A stretch of 64,000 bases of DNA from Anastatus disparis (GCA_017163975.1 JAFFSR010000244.1:248001-312000), one strand, 5' to 3'. Positions 12,421 through 23,780 are shown, numbered from the stretch's first letter. Numbers and translations are program-made. Notes: generated from the letters alone by a model not told the origin.

Positions 12421-13661
12421 CTACTTTGCCTTTTATTGTTTTATCAGTAACTTTGTTTAATACAATATTATGATTGTTATTATAATTATTATCATTGTAA
12501 TTTTTATTATAATTGTTGTCTTTAATTTTTAATTGTTTACACTTAATGAATAATGTCTTTAATTGATAAGAATCATATTTATGTTTTCGCTTTTTTTCAT
12601 CTATTGGTTTATTTATTGTAGTATCATTATTAACATGTTTATTGTCATCAATTTCTATTTGTTTACATCTGTGCGTGATTATTTTAATTGGTAATAATCA
12701 TTTTTTACTTGTCTTTTCTTAATAATACCGGCATTTTCCAATTTTTAATTTCTAATTCGTACCATTCTCTCATATTCGTTATATTGTTCACTAATAACTC
12801 TTCTATAACTCTCTTTTTTGCGTAATTTTTTTTTTCATGCAATTTCTCAATTTATTAGTATCTCTATTTTCAAATGATTTTATTTTTTATATCTTAATAT
12901 TTTCAATTCTTTTTATATTTATTTGGTTGTTCTTCTTTTATTTTTATGTAAGCTTTTTTTTCGTTTAGCTTCATTTGTACGTATTTGTTCCATTTTATCA
13001 GTACCCTTTTTTATCTTTGAGCTCATTTTTGTTATTTTAGTATTTTTAATTTTTCTTTATATTTATTGAGTTGTTTTTTTTAATTTTCATATAATCTTCT
13101 TTTTCACGTGAAGCTCCATTCACACCTATATGTACCAATTAATCAATACTCATTTTTTCTTTGAATTTCAATTATGTTATCTTAGTATTTTCTAATTTCT
13201 CTTCATATTTATTTAGAATTTTTTCTTTGATTTTCATATCAGCTTCTTTTTTACGTAAAGCCTTATACGCACGTATTTTTTCCAATTCATCAGTACTCAT
13301 TGTTTCCTTGAATTTCAATTTTGTTATCTTAGTATTTTATTTTTCTTCATATTCTTTGGTTGTTTTTCTTTAATTTTTATATAAGCTTCTTTCTTACGTA
13401 AAGCCTCATTCGCACGTATTTGTTCCAATTTATCAGTACTCATTGTTTCCTTGAATTGCCATTTTGTTATCTTAGTATTTTCTAATTTCTGTTTATATTT
13501 AATTGGTTGTCCTTTTTTCATCTTCATATAAGCTTTTTTCTTACGTAAAGTTTCTTAAACTCGTCTTAGTTCTACTTTATCATTACTTTTTTTTCTTGCA
13601 TTTCAATAATAATGTCTTTTTCTGAAATTTTTTTATATTTATGTGATTTTTCTGTTACCAT
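12421..13661 (-). pseudogene. Lys/Glu-rich N-terminal part of the Helitron Rep, copy 1
   Basis: Reading leftward from an ATG at 13659-13661, the frame encodes a very Lys/Glu-rich protein with repeated blocks of the type LRKKEAYIKIKEKQ, LENTKITKWQFKETMSTD and LEQIRANEA. Several frame breaks separate the blocks. The composition suggests a charged helical or coiled-coil region. The start is only the most upstream ATG in the degraded frame. Copy 2 of this Helitron is cut off at 53633, so it lacks nearly all of this part. Confidence 0.55.
12890..13560 (-). repeat. ~158-bp tandem repeats within the Rep N-terminus
   Basis: About four to five diverged units of roughly 158 bp. Each carries CAGTACTCATTGTTTCC, TTGTTATCTTAGTATTTT and TACGTAAAGCC words on the plus strand and encodes about 52 residues in the minus frame. 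Confidence 0.8.
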
Positions 13662-14245
13662 TTTCCTATTAACGGGATGTCGGAGCTGCATCACTTGAGT
13701 TTTGCTTTTTAACTCAATTTAACGATCACACCACGAAAAATATACTTTAAAATAATTCTGGTGATGTGAAAGCCAATTATCACTATTTTAAAAACCATGC
13801 ACGTTTTAGTAAGTGATTTTCAAAATCATTTAAGCTTCATTCTACAAAAGGCACAGTTACCATTGACGAATCATTTGATTCAATATGAAAAACTCTTTAA
13901 TTTAATACGTATAAAGTTGTGATAAACAAATAGTCATTTTTGAAAAGTCGCTAACTTTTAATAAAATCGAAAATTACAAAAAATCAGTACCCTTCCTACT
14001 TTACTTCGAAATACTTATCTCAAAAAAGGCACACTTTATTACCCTTCATTTTTCGAAAATATAGACATAAAGGAAAATTTTCTATGAATTTCAAGACTGT
14101 AAAGTAATAGTCTTTTTTTTAATAAAGCTAAATACTTTTTTTTCGTAGTGCGGTACCCTTTGCAGTTAACAAAAAAATCATCATATATCTTGATTTTCTT
14201 CGGATGACGTATCTCATAATTACTTCATCATGAAGTACTAAGTCT
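13662..14245. other. Unassigned AT-rich sequence
   Basis: No coding frame, long inverted repeat or recognised terminus is seen here. The 5' end of the minus-strand Helitron should be nearby, but no clear terminus is visible. Confidence 0.4.
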
Positions 14246-14251
14246 TTTATT

Positions 14252-14315
14252 GCTTACAATTCGCCACCTGCCAGGATGGTGTGCTACTCTCTAGGCCTGA
14301 GCTACGCAACAGTAA
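14252..14315 (-). other. tRNA-like relic (possible tRNA-derived SINE head)
   Basis: On the minus strand the sequence contains GTAGCTCAGGCCTAGAGAGT, resembling a tRNA A box with D-arm. A GGTGGCGAAT stretch about 25 bases later is a poor B box. No clean cloverleaf can be drawn, and the expected GGTTCGAATCC is not intact. The surroundings are AT-rich. It is a decayed tRNA or SINE head at best. Confidence 0.25.
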
Positions 14316-15452
14316 CCTAAATTTGAAAAGTTTCCCAGATCTACGAATATATATTAAAATTAGATTTGCAATTACATATTTGCATATTTGCATATGTATT
14401 CTTAATAGTAAATCCCACAATGGAAAAATTTTGATATTAGTATGTGTTGAAGAAATGCACAAAGATTTAGTATTTAGGATGGATAACAAAAATATATTAA
14501 GGAAATTTTTATATAGAACATTTTCTATTGAATAATTTTTTTATATAAAAAAACTGTAAAATGCTAAGTAATATTTCTTAATGTTAAACTATAATTTTTA
14601 ACTTCCAACGAACCAAACTACTTAATTGATTAATCCATAAGTATAATACTTTGTAGTATAACTCTTATTTTTTTATATCTAATTTTTATATAAAAAAATT
14701 TTAATTCTTTCAATATTAATTCTTATATAAAAAATAGAATTTTTTTGGCGCATATCAGTATTAAATTCTTTAATACTATATATATATATATATTATATAT
14801 TAAAATTATAATTAAAAAAAACTAATTATTACATACGTATTCTTAATAGTATGTTTTAAGCCTCATAATGAACAGATTTGGATATTAATTAGTGCCAAGG
14901 AAATGTACAAATAATTTAATATTTAAGACAAATATTATAATTGTGTTAAGATAATTTGAACATACAAAATACTTGTTTAATCATATAACATAAAAAAATA
15001 TAAAATTTTTTGTAATAATACATTTTTTTGAATTACTTAATTCTTAAAAAAAGTAATAGAATTTCTTTAGCGCATATTAATATCAAAATCTTCAATATAT
15101 TATTTATATTAAAATCAGGGTTACAACTACATATTACATACATTGAAAAAAGTTTTCACCTTAAAAACTAGTGCTAAATAATAGAAGGTTAAAATTGCGT
15201 GTTTTATAATGAAAAAAACCATGACAGTATCATTTTAATCAATGCTAGTTTTACTATTTTACCTTCTAAGGTCCAGCACATTGATTTTCAATGACTAGCA
15301 CGGTTTTTTCCAGTGCCAACATCAAAATTTCAGTTCTGCGCATTAACAGAGAAATTCTTAATGCATGGTATCAGTTTTTTCACAAAATCAACTTATTGCT
15401 ATCATAAATAATCTTTCAAGTCAGTTATATTTTATTTATTTATACATGTATG

Positions 15453-15456
<4 letters not shown>
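14316..15456. other. Unassigned AT-rich sequence
   Basis: AT-rich and non-coding. At 15140-15318 a stretch begins CATTGAAAAAAGTTTTCACC and ends in the complement of GGCACTGGAAAAAACCGTGC, a loose inverted pair that could be an old MITE. Confidence 0.35.
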
Positions 15457-15519
<63 letters not shown>

Positions 15520-15520
15520 C
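15457..15520. repeat. (TA)n microsatellite
   Basis: Near-pure TA run that opens the copy of the 6600-7264 repeat. Confidence 0.95.
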
Positions 15521-16364
15521 AATTTTAAATTACTCATGATTACTTTAAAACTTAAAAGTAACTATTTTAAAACAGAGTATGGAAGATAAATATGTATTGT
15601 TTTATTCCTTAAATATCACAAATTAGAATATTAATTATTATTAATTTGAAAGTATTATATATTATACAGGGTGTTCAAAAAGTCCCGGACCCCCCCTGTA
15701 CTTTCTGAGTTACAGGGGGGGTCCGGGACTTTTTAAACACCCTGTATGAATAATTCTATATTTAATAATTTTTAACTCAAATCGAGTAGGTGAAATGTAA
15801 GTCTCAGTAACAAAAAAAGACACTAAGCTTCGCAAATTTATGCTCTTACTTTATAATATAATAGTACCAACATTAGTCCCTAAAATTCAAGCTATATTTC
15901 TAATTGAAATTATGTCATCACTTTTTTATCAAATACCTTAGTACATAAATTAGATATACTATATTTAGAACCTGTTTCAACAATACTTTCCTTTCTCTGT
16001 GCAGTTGTTAGTTCTAGTAAACGTTAAACACTTTTTTCGATTATTTCATGGTTCGGGATTGAAACCCGTGATTGAAAAGAATGAATTCTTATCATATTTT
16101 TTTATTGATTCAAATGCAATTCAATAGAACAAATTCTTAATTCATCATGATATAATTTGTATTTAAACAATTTTTATGCATATTGTAACTTAAATTAATC
16201 TTTTTTATAAAAATATAAAAATTTAATTTAGTACAAAACTACAATATCAAAATGCATAAGTAGCGGCACTTCTTTCTCATTTTAAAATTAGCTAATTCAT
16301 ATATACTAATATAATATATAAAAATTTAACCGAGTGACGTTAGAAGCGAGGTATTTTTTGCTAG
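15521..16364 (+). mobile_element. Helitron-type repeat end, copy of 6600-7264
   Basis: Matches 6600-7264 in direct orientation, including the AATCGAGTAGGTGAAA block, a GTGCAGTTGTTAGTTCTAGT block and the terminal TTTTTTGCTAG followed by T. The 5' end is not identified, because a (TA)n tract precedes it. It carries a 78-bp MITE absent from the other copy. Non-coding and probably non-autonomous. Confidence 0.65.
15667..15744. mobile_element. 78-bp palindromic mini-MITE, TA target
   Basis: Two 34-bp arms starting CAGGGTGTTCAAAAAGTCCC differ at one base and surround a 10-base loop. TA lies on both sides. The related sequence at 6760-6780 shows the empty site, so this is a recent insertion. The size and TA target suggest a Tc1/mariner-type derivative. 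Confidence 0.85.
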
Positions 16365-17529
16365 TTTGTATTAAATATGATAATTGAAAGTATAACTATT
16401 TCATTATATTAAATTTGTCTTCAAAGTTTAATTATATTTCACTATAAAGAGATACAAAACGGACACTGAATACAACTGTCTTTCCATTCTCTTGCTAAAT
16501 TTCCATAAAAAGAATGTATTAATTTGTAGCATGCACCATGATAATTATTTATTTGAATTTTCAAATTAATCCAATCATTAGTTTTCAAGATATTTAGATT
16601 TCTGATACTAAATAGAAAAATTTTAATAAATAATATTGGAACCCAAACTTCTGCATAACTAATGAATAAATTTATTTAAGAAATTTAACTGAATAATCTT
16701 CGTGATACATATAATATGTTAATGCATCTGTTTATTCAAAATTTTCAAAGGCAATGGAAATATAGTCAATATTTATGGGTGTGAGTGTAGTGTCCATTTT
16801 ACATCTCCTTAAATAATTTATACTTATAAAATTGGGATGTTGCATGAAATTTTTTATCTAAATCCATTACATTCGTTATTAAGAAAATAAAAAAATAAAG
16901 GACACGTATTTTTTCTTTTTTTTATGAAAATGAAAACTTGAAAAGATAGAGGCAGTTGAAATTGGTGTGACGTCACGATTGTCATTTTGCCAATAGCAAT
17001 CGTGACGTCATTTATCATAGCTACTATATATCAACTATATCTATATATATCAAAATTGTAATAACTTATATCGGTTGTAACTTTTGCGATTCATCATATT
17101 TTGAAAAACAAAAAAATACGAGACTTTTATTTTTTCATATTCTATCTGCCGGATATAATACATTTTTTCATGCAAAATGCTAATTTACATAATATTTTAT
17201 AAAAACTATTAAAATGATAATCATATATTTCATATTATTTTAAACTATGAATGAAAAGTTTAAAAAATTATTATTAAGCGATAACTTATAAATAGTTATA
17301 TTATTTTATTCAAAACATTTCCAACATAAATAATTAACTTCATGTTAAAACTAAATTTAATTAGCATTCAATTCCACAAGTTATTTAAAAAATTTACCAT
17401 TATTCAAAGTTATTAAAAAGTTATTTATAAAAAGTATTCCCATATCAAAATTTTAAAATTCTATAAATATAATTTTTTATTCTTTACATTAGAGAATTAG
17501 TTTTGATGTTGAAATTTTCTTGTGATATG

Positions 17530-17606
<77 letters not shown>

Positions 17607-17762
17607 CTTATAGTGAAATATTTTATCACCTTGTATGAAAATCATTTTGTAAAAGTAGAATAATACTGTGAATAAATAAATGATTATAAGAAAATATTGA
17701 GAACTGTAAATAACAATAAAAAAGCGTTAGGCTGGAGGTAAATAATGATTGTTTATTATCAT
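16365..17762 (-). repeat. Body repeat copy 3, inverted, first part
   Basis: Reverse complement of about 4100-5060 and its counterpart near 58450-59420, including the TATTTATGGGTG and ACATCTCCTTAAATAAT stretch. Its left edge is directly at the CTAG terminus (16361-16364). It carries a (TA)n tract and is continued after the TIR transposon at 21508. An unmatched insert near 16900-17150 contains an inverted pair around CAATCGTGACGTCA. No genes. Confidence 0.7.
17533..17601. repeat. (TA)n microsatellite
   Basis: Near-pure TA run inside body repeat copy 3. Confidence 0.95.
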
Positions 17763-17768
17763 TTATAA

Positions 17769-18315
17769 CTGATTCCATTTCAAATCGAACAGTCAGTATA
17801 CACTCAAGTCACCAATTACTGCGCTAATGGAGTATGTTATTCTACCCTAAAAATAAGGGTATACGTATTTTTTTATTTTGCTGAAATATCAAAATTGCAT
17901 CAGATATGCACTTTTGAAAATTGCATACAAAAACTAAATGTTAAAACTGAAAATGTTGAGAATAACTTTAGAGAGCTATCGTTTTACCAATTTCCAATGA
18001 ATTTTGATAAACCTTTTTTTATTTTATTTCGTTTTGAGCCCTCTTCAACTCCGTGCAAGAAATTTAAAAAAAAACTAAAAAATGACTGAGATCTATGCAT
18101 TTTACCAAAAAATGCACTTTTTATGCACATGCATTTTTCTTGAAAAGGCCATTTTTTTTTTGCTGAAATTTTTTTTGCTGATAGAGGACCAAAATACCTA
18201 TCTAATAGTACTTGTTTGATCCAGGTCTTTTGGTTTGGAGCGAGAAAAAAATTCACAAATTTTGTTGGTGAAAAATGCTTGTATATACGTTCGGAAGTCT
18301 TAAGCAGTCTGCATT
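17769..18315 (+). repeat. Left terminal inverted repeat of the 3.7 kb transposon
   Basis: Starts CTGATTCCATTTCAAATCGA and runs to about AAGTCTTAAGCAGTCTG; it pairs with 20960-21505. It contains frames that look like short peptides, but they are mirrored in the other arm and so are not genes. Confidence 0.85.
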
Positions 18316-18380
18316 CAAACACTGTCGTATGCTTGGCTCATCATTTGTTTACATTTGTATGCATGTATATAGCATCAATA

Positions 18381-18382
<2 letters not shown>

Positions 18383-18441
<59 letters not shown>
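18383..18441. repeat. (TA)n microsatellite inside the transposon
   Basis: Pure TA run between the left TIR and the transposase start, absent from the right side. Confidence 0.95.
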
Positions 18442-18447
<6 letters not shown>

Positions 18448-18681
18448 AAATTCGTAATATAAAAATAAATATTTAAACATGAAAAAAAAGAATTCTATTC
18501 GTGTATATCTATATTATGTATGTTTCGATGTACAAACAATAGGAGGCTAACTCGTGGACAAATACATCGCGTAACCAAAACAGCATATTAGAACTGTTAT
18601 ATAGAAGCTAGTTATTTTTACGGCTGCTTTGAAAGGTGCTTCTCGGGCTTGTGAAAAATTCAACAAAATTGTGAAATAACA

Positions 18682-20820
18682 ATGTCCGAAATTTACTCTT
18701 CTAAAAGAATTTCATGTCCCGATTTTTTTCAAATGCATAAAAAGGTAGTTTATATGAGCAGTAATTCACGTTTTAGACCGTTGCAAGATTTAGCCATTAA
18801 TTTGGCACAGCTTCATCCAGATTTAAATATATTGCCATCTACTAATGTATGTAAAAATTGCCATAAACGCATATCAAAAATGATTTTAAGTGATCTTGAG
18901 TCTATATCTGAAAATGAAATCACTGAACTTTTTAGCGGAAGAGATGATGATTTTATTCCGAAGACACCCGAACGAATAGAGGAATTAAAGGAGAGTATTA
19001 ATACAGTTTTACCTGAATGCATCTCACCCCTAAAAAGAAAAACTGCAATACCTGAAAATTTTAGAGGAAATTACGTATCTAAAAAGAAAAAATCCTTAAT
19101 TTCAGCTTTTTCTGCTACTGTTGGAAGTAAATTAGAAGATGCGTATGGCATTTCAGTTGAATCAATAGAATCGGACGAAAATTCCACTGAAAACTATTGG
19201 AATGAATTTTTAGAAAATTTTAAATTGGCTTTAGAAAAATGCTCTTCTATTTCGGAGAAAATAAAACTTCTAACTCTACTACCTTTAAAATTAAGCAAAA
19301 TAAAAGTTTGCTCACTATCCCCGAATATAAGCGAGTATATGATAAATAAATCAAGAAATCTCGTGAAAAATAAAGGAGTTTATTCGGAGCCAGATTTATA
19401 TACTGGTCATCCTATTGATGAAAGCACAAAAAATATCGTTATGGAATATTTTTTAAATGATGATTTTAATTGTAGTAGACAAAGTCCAAATAAATCTGAT
19501 GTCGTAACTGTTAAAATAAATAACACAAAAACTAAAAAAGTCAAACGGTTTCTTACTCGAAGCTTAAAAGAAACATATAGTCAATTAAGAAAAGAAAATC
19601 CAAACTTACAAATAGGAAAATCGAAATTCTATAGTCTAAGACCAAGTTTCGTCTTAACTAGCCCTGTGAAGGAAGCTTGTCTTTGTGTACATTGCGAAAA
19701 TTTTGAACTGTTTCTTACAAGTTTGATTCGTTTTAGAGGCGATAAGAATTCCGAATTAGATTCAATTCGTTCAGAAATAACTAACACAATATTGTGTTCT
19801 GAACCATCTGATTCATGTTTCTTGCAAGAATGCAAAGATTGTCCCGGTGGTGCGGGTATCACATTAGAATTGTTAAAACTGAAACAAAATTGTGAAGATG
19901 AAATTACGTTTGCTTTGTGGGATAATGGTAATCTTATTAAACAAACAATAAGCTTAACAGTTTTTAAAGAAAAACTTTCAATCTGCGCATTGAAAGCAAG
20001 TACTCATATATACATAAAAATATTCAACGTGAAGCTATAAAAAAAAAAAGAAGAAGGTAAAGCTGATCCTACTAAGTTAATCATCCACGTTGACTTTGCA
20101 GAAAATTGGTCTGTAATAAATAATAAAGCGGCTCAAGGAAATCATTGGGTAAATAACCAAATTTCTATTTTTACTGCAGTCTGTTACCAAGGAGAGATAA
20201 CACAAAGTTTTGCGATAGTTAGTGACGACAAAAAGCATGATACTGCATATGCACTGCTAGCAATAAATAAAATTATCGATCTTATGAAAAAGAATTATTT
20301 AGTTACTAAAGTCACTATCATATCAGATGGAGCTTCAAGCCAATTTAAAAATCGTTTTCAACTACATGAATTCAAACATTGGTTTTATGAAATGAAATGG
20401 TTATTTTCTGCGACTGGTCATGGGAAAGGAGCCGTTGATGGAATAGGTGGGCTTCTAAAGCATTATGCTACTTCACATAACTTGAAAAGAGTTCATGAAG
20501 AATCGATACAAAATGCTGACGATTTTATAAATTGGGTTCAAAGTTACACCAATGCAATAAAAATCATTTTACTACCAATAAATGAGATTGAAAGATTTAG
20601 AAAAAAGAAAAATATTGAATGGAGTGGGGTTTCTAAATATAATGGAATTCAAAAAAGTCATATGTGGTTAAAAAAACTTGGGGAATTAAAATCACATATA
20701 TTTATTGGCAGGACAGCTATACATGCACTAAATGAAGTGAAAAACAAGAAAAAAAAAGCCAAGCGTCGTAAGACTACATTTAAAACTAAAAATAATAAGC
20801 GCAAAAATAAAAAAAAATAA
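18682..20820 (+). pseudogene. Transposase-like protein, one in-frame stop from open
   Basis: Predicted catalyst of the surrounding transposon. ATG at 18682 opens 452 codons, ending in TAA at 20038-20040 beside an 11-12 A run. The same frame then continues open for 259 codons to 20820. The N-terminal half has a CKNCHKRI zinc-ribbon-like pair and later CLCVHCENFELFL followed by a Cys cluster (DSCFLQECKDCPG, about residues 376-390). The C-terminal half has HVDFAEN, SDGASSQFKN and GHGKGAVDGIGG, whose Asp residues (codons at 20092, 20326, 20437) give D-x77-D-x36-D, like an RNase H-fold transposase. The C-terminus is Lys/Arg-rich, suiting DNA binding or nuclear import. I recall similar uncharacterised proteins in other animals but not a superfamily name. 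The stop may be real, an indel in the A run, or a sequencing error. Confidence 0.7.
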
Positions 20821-20959
20821 TTATCTATAATTATTTTTTTGACGCATCCCAACAGTGAGAGGCAAGGGAAACTCACTCTAAAAAAGCACCCCGAAGGGAA
20901 CAGAATCCTTCTACGTCCACGTCGTTGTTCCTGGATAATGCTAAACGAAGGATAATATT

Positions 20960-21505
20960 TAAATGTCAACTGCTTAAGACTTCCGTACGTATATACAAAC
21001 ATTTTTCACCAAAAAAATTTGTGAATTTTTTTCTCGCTCCAAACCAAAAAACCCGGGATCAAACAAGTACTATTAGATAGGTATTTTGGTCCTCTATCAG
21101 CAAAAAAAATTTCAGCAAAAAAATGGCCTTTTCGAGAAAAATGCATGTGCATAAAAAGTGCATTTTTTGGTAAAATGCATATATCTCAGTCATTTTTTAG
21201 TTTTTTTTAAATTTCTTGCACGGAGTTGAAGAGGGCTCAAAACGAAATAAAATAAAAAAAGGTTTATCAAAATTCATTGGAAATTGGTAAAACGATAGCT
21301 CTCTAAAGTTATTCTCAACATTTTCAGTTTTAACATTTAGTTTTTGTATGCAATTTTCAAAAGTGCATATCTGATGCAATTTTGATATTTCAGCAAAATA
21401 AAAAAATACGTATACCCTTATTTTTAGGGTAGAATAACATACTCCATTAGCGCAGTAATTGGTGACTTGAGTGTATACTGACTGTTCGATTTGAAATGGA
21501 ATCAG
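20960..21505 (-). repeat. Right terminal inverted repeat of the 3.7 kb transposon
   Basis: Reverse complement of 17769-18315, ending GGAATCAG before CC and TTATA. Confidence 0.85.
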
Positions 21506-21507
21506 CC

Positions 21508-21649
21508 TTATACATTTTTTAAATGTAGATACTGCAAATATCCGTAAATAACTGCAAGTTAATTGAAGAATACAATTATTACAAATAACTCAAATTTTAT
21601 TTCAGTTCTTTTTACAACAAACTTTTCTTAATGATTATATGTATGTATA

Positions 21650-21682
<33 letters not shown>
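21508..21682 (-). repeat. Body repeat copy 3, inverted, remainder plus TA tract
   Basis: Continues the inverse match to about 2401-2545 (TTTAAATGTAGATACTGC and AAGAATACAATTATT stretches) interrupted by the transposon. It ends in ATGTATATAT and (TA)n. Confidence 0.7.
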
Positions 21683-22531
21683 TGTGACAACCTTGGGGAT
21701 TAGGAGGTTTCACTGATTTATAACAATGTATAAGATATAATTAATTAAGCAACAAAAAAAAGAGAAGCTTTTTCTCAGTAATTTTTATAGTAATAGCACG
21801 CGCGATTAAAATGGATGCCAGCCGCGTATAGCGTACGAAACGCCGCTTGCAATAGTAAAGTAATATCGGGACGACGAAAAGCAGATAGTAAGAAAAATAT
21901 ACGCTAAAAGGGCACGAGCACATACAAAAAAAAAGAATTGGAATAGCCTGAAGGGAAAGTACGCAATAGAACGCGCACGCGATCGCCCAGCACACACGTC
22001 GCAAAAGAAAGCAATAAATTATATTCTTTTACGTAGCAATCGTGCACTCACAACAACACGAGGCTTTTTTAAACAAACTAAAATAAATTATAGAATAGTG
22101 AATCTATCTTTTTCCGCTCACTCGAGCTTCGATAATTGCAACACACAACCAAAAAGTACTACGCAATATCGCAAGTCGTAACGCTCTTTACTACACGCTG
22201 GCAACAGAAGGAATGACGCAATGGCGTTTCCTTCTTGTCTCTGCTTAGCTTCATCTCTCGTGCTGTACGCTGTGCTCGCTGCAAGAGAGAGACAAACGAT
22301 CCTTAACGGACCCAAGCTCAGCTACTCGAGTCAAGCTGCTTGCTATCTATTTAAGTGCACAGTACACGTGCTTTAGATATTCACGTGTGTGTGTTAACGA
22401 TCTTGGGTTATAGTTTTAAATATTTGACTTGCGTGGTCTGCTTTCCGTCTTGCCAGTAGTTGGATGCTCCCTTCTGTCGTCTACATGCGCTACAAATATA
22501 CACACAAGTAATATGGCCAATCTGCCATGTT

Positions 22532-22533
<2 letters not shown>
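21683..22533 (-). mobile_element. Probable solo LTR, minus orientation
   Basis: A block markedly more GC-rich than its surroundings, bounded on both sides by (TA)n. It begins TGTGACAACC on the plus strand. On the minus strand it starts near AACATGGCAG and ends GGTTGTCACA, and there is a TATA-like CTTAAATAGA near 22350. There is no gag or pol beside it. The frames of 60-90 codons inside have no recognisable product. An LTR left by recombination is the best reading, but no second copy is present in the window to prove it. Confidence 0.4.

Positions 22534-22570
<37 letters not shown>
22534..22570. repeat. (TA)n microsatellite
   Basis: TA run between the two LTR-like blocks. Confidence 0.95.
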
Positions 22571-22572
<2 letters not shown>

Positions 22573-23777
22573 CGACGAGTATACATACTCACCCATTCAA
22601 ATTTCCCGCCTGACGGCCAAGCTACTATAGAACAATAGTTCTGAGCTCAGCCGCCAGGTGGCAACCCCAAACGCCGCCACACGCATTAAGAAAAATGAGG
22701 CCGGAGTATATAAGAGGCCAAGAAGCTAAGCTCAGCACGCTGTGTAGACTACCATCTCTTCTCCCTCTTTACCTAAGTGAGCACGCTAGGCTAAGAGAGA
22801 GTGAGAGAAGTAGTAGCTGGCTCCCTTTTCTTGTAGAAGACCTAGCTTCTCTCTCTTGCACATGAGGGTAGACCGAGTGAGCACGCTGGTCTACACTCTA
22901 ATGCATATACTGGCAGCATAGAATTACGCCGAGTGAGCACGCTGGCGTAAGGCTATGCTATCCAAGAGCATACACTAGCAACTTTTGTCCGCCGCATACC
23001 TCCCGTTGCGCCGTTAAGTTTAAGGGTGACGTCCACCCAAAATCTTGCTAGATTTTTGATAACCGCGCATTAAGTTAAATTAAGGGTGTCGTCCACCCAC
23101 CGCATTTAATTATTTGCACTCCGCCCGACCGTTGTTCTTTTTGTAATTATAATTAGATTAAGGGTGTCGTCCACCCAATCCCGCCGTAGTCTTAATTATA
23201 ATATATTAGTTTATTATTATTATTTAAGCCTCGCGTATTTTATTAAAAGCAATAAATTAAATTAGTAAATTAATCTTTTGGTTTCCTTCTTGTTTATATT
23301 GTTACAGGAAAAGGCCGTCGACGAGTCACCGATCAACCCGGCCGTAATAAATGATTAATTAATTAAATTCATTTTTCTTTATTCCTTAAATTCATTTTTC
23401 TTTATTTCTTAAATTGGATTTTTATTTCAAAGATATTAAATAGCTGTCAAGAGGCTGATCAAAAATAAACATTAATTAATTTTTGTAAATTACACTTGAG
23501 GTTAGTTTATTTGCATTGTATAAAGATATTAGGGTTAGCTTTGATTAACACGTTATTACCATTCCACATTTATAAGCGTCGTTGTATACGAGCATTGAGA
23601 GTACAATAAAGCTACGGTGCTCCCTAGTATAACCAAACGTGTTAAACCTGGTTACTTTCCTTTATTTTCCGCCGTCCGATCCCTCCAACTCCTGCCGATC
23701 TTACCCTGGTAACTCGCTGAAGCGTCTGGCAACAGGAGTTACACGTATTTCCTCCTCCCGAAAGAGGGAAAAACGTT

Positions 23778-23780
<3 letters not shown>
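22571..23780 (+). mobile_element. Solo LTR, plus orientation
   Basis: A 1.2 kb GC-richer block running from TGCGACGAG to AACGTTACA (TG...CA), set in (TA)n on both sides. It has a TATATAAG promoter at 22707-22714 and AATAAA near 23607, in LTR order. Three copies of GTGAGCACGCTRG with different flanks lie at about 22779, 22877 and 22936. Three copies of TAAGGGTGWCGTCCACCCA lie at about 23019, 23081 and 23159. No internal retrotransposon genes adjoin it. The family is not identified. Confidence 0.6.
22707..22714 (+). promoter_or_regulatory. TATA box in the solo LTR
   Basis: TATATAAG about 137 bases from the LTR start, a usual place for an LTR promoter. Confidence 0.5.

Larger units (their letters stand above)
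17768..21507 (+). mobile_element. 3.7 kb DNA transposon with long TIRs, superfamily unassigned
   Basis: Two reverse-complementary arms, about 17769-18315 and 20960-21505, start CTGATTCCATTTCAAATCGA. They flank one transposase gene in the plus direction. The sequence TTATA lies beside both ends (17763-17767 and 21508-21512). Uninterrupted copies of the same host repeat (2530-2550, 58430-58446) show the empty target, so the boundaries are firm to one or two bases. The arms are highly similar, including a shared TTCGGAAGTCTTAAGCAGT-type block at the inner edge, which points to recent activity. The ~5 bp duplication and the ~545-bp TIRs do not match a superfamily I can name with confidence. Confidence 0.85.

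Noticed and set aside
12890..13560. CRISPR-like spaced repeats
   Set aside because: The ~158-bp units are diverged throughout and coding in one frame; no short identical repeats with unique spacers.
17895..18322. Short frames in both strands and the related frame at 21197-21379
   Set aside because: They lie in the TIRs of the 3.7 kb transposon and are the same sequence mirrored.
18682..20820. THAP-type P-element transposase
   Set aside because: The N-terminal Cys pattern does not fit a THAP domain and the D-x77-D-x36-D motifs differ from P-element sequences as I know them.
21741..22315. Small minus-strand frames (60-90 codons) in a GC-richer block
   Set aside because: No domain; the block reads better as an LTR.
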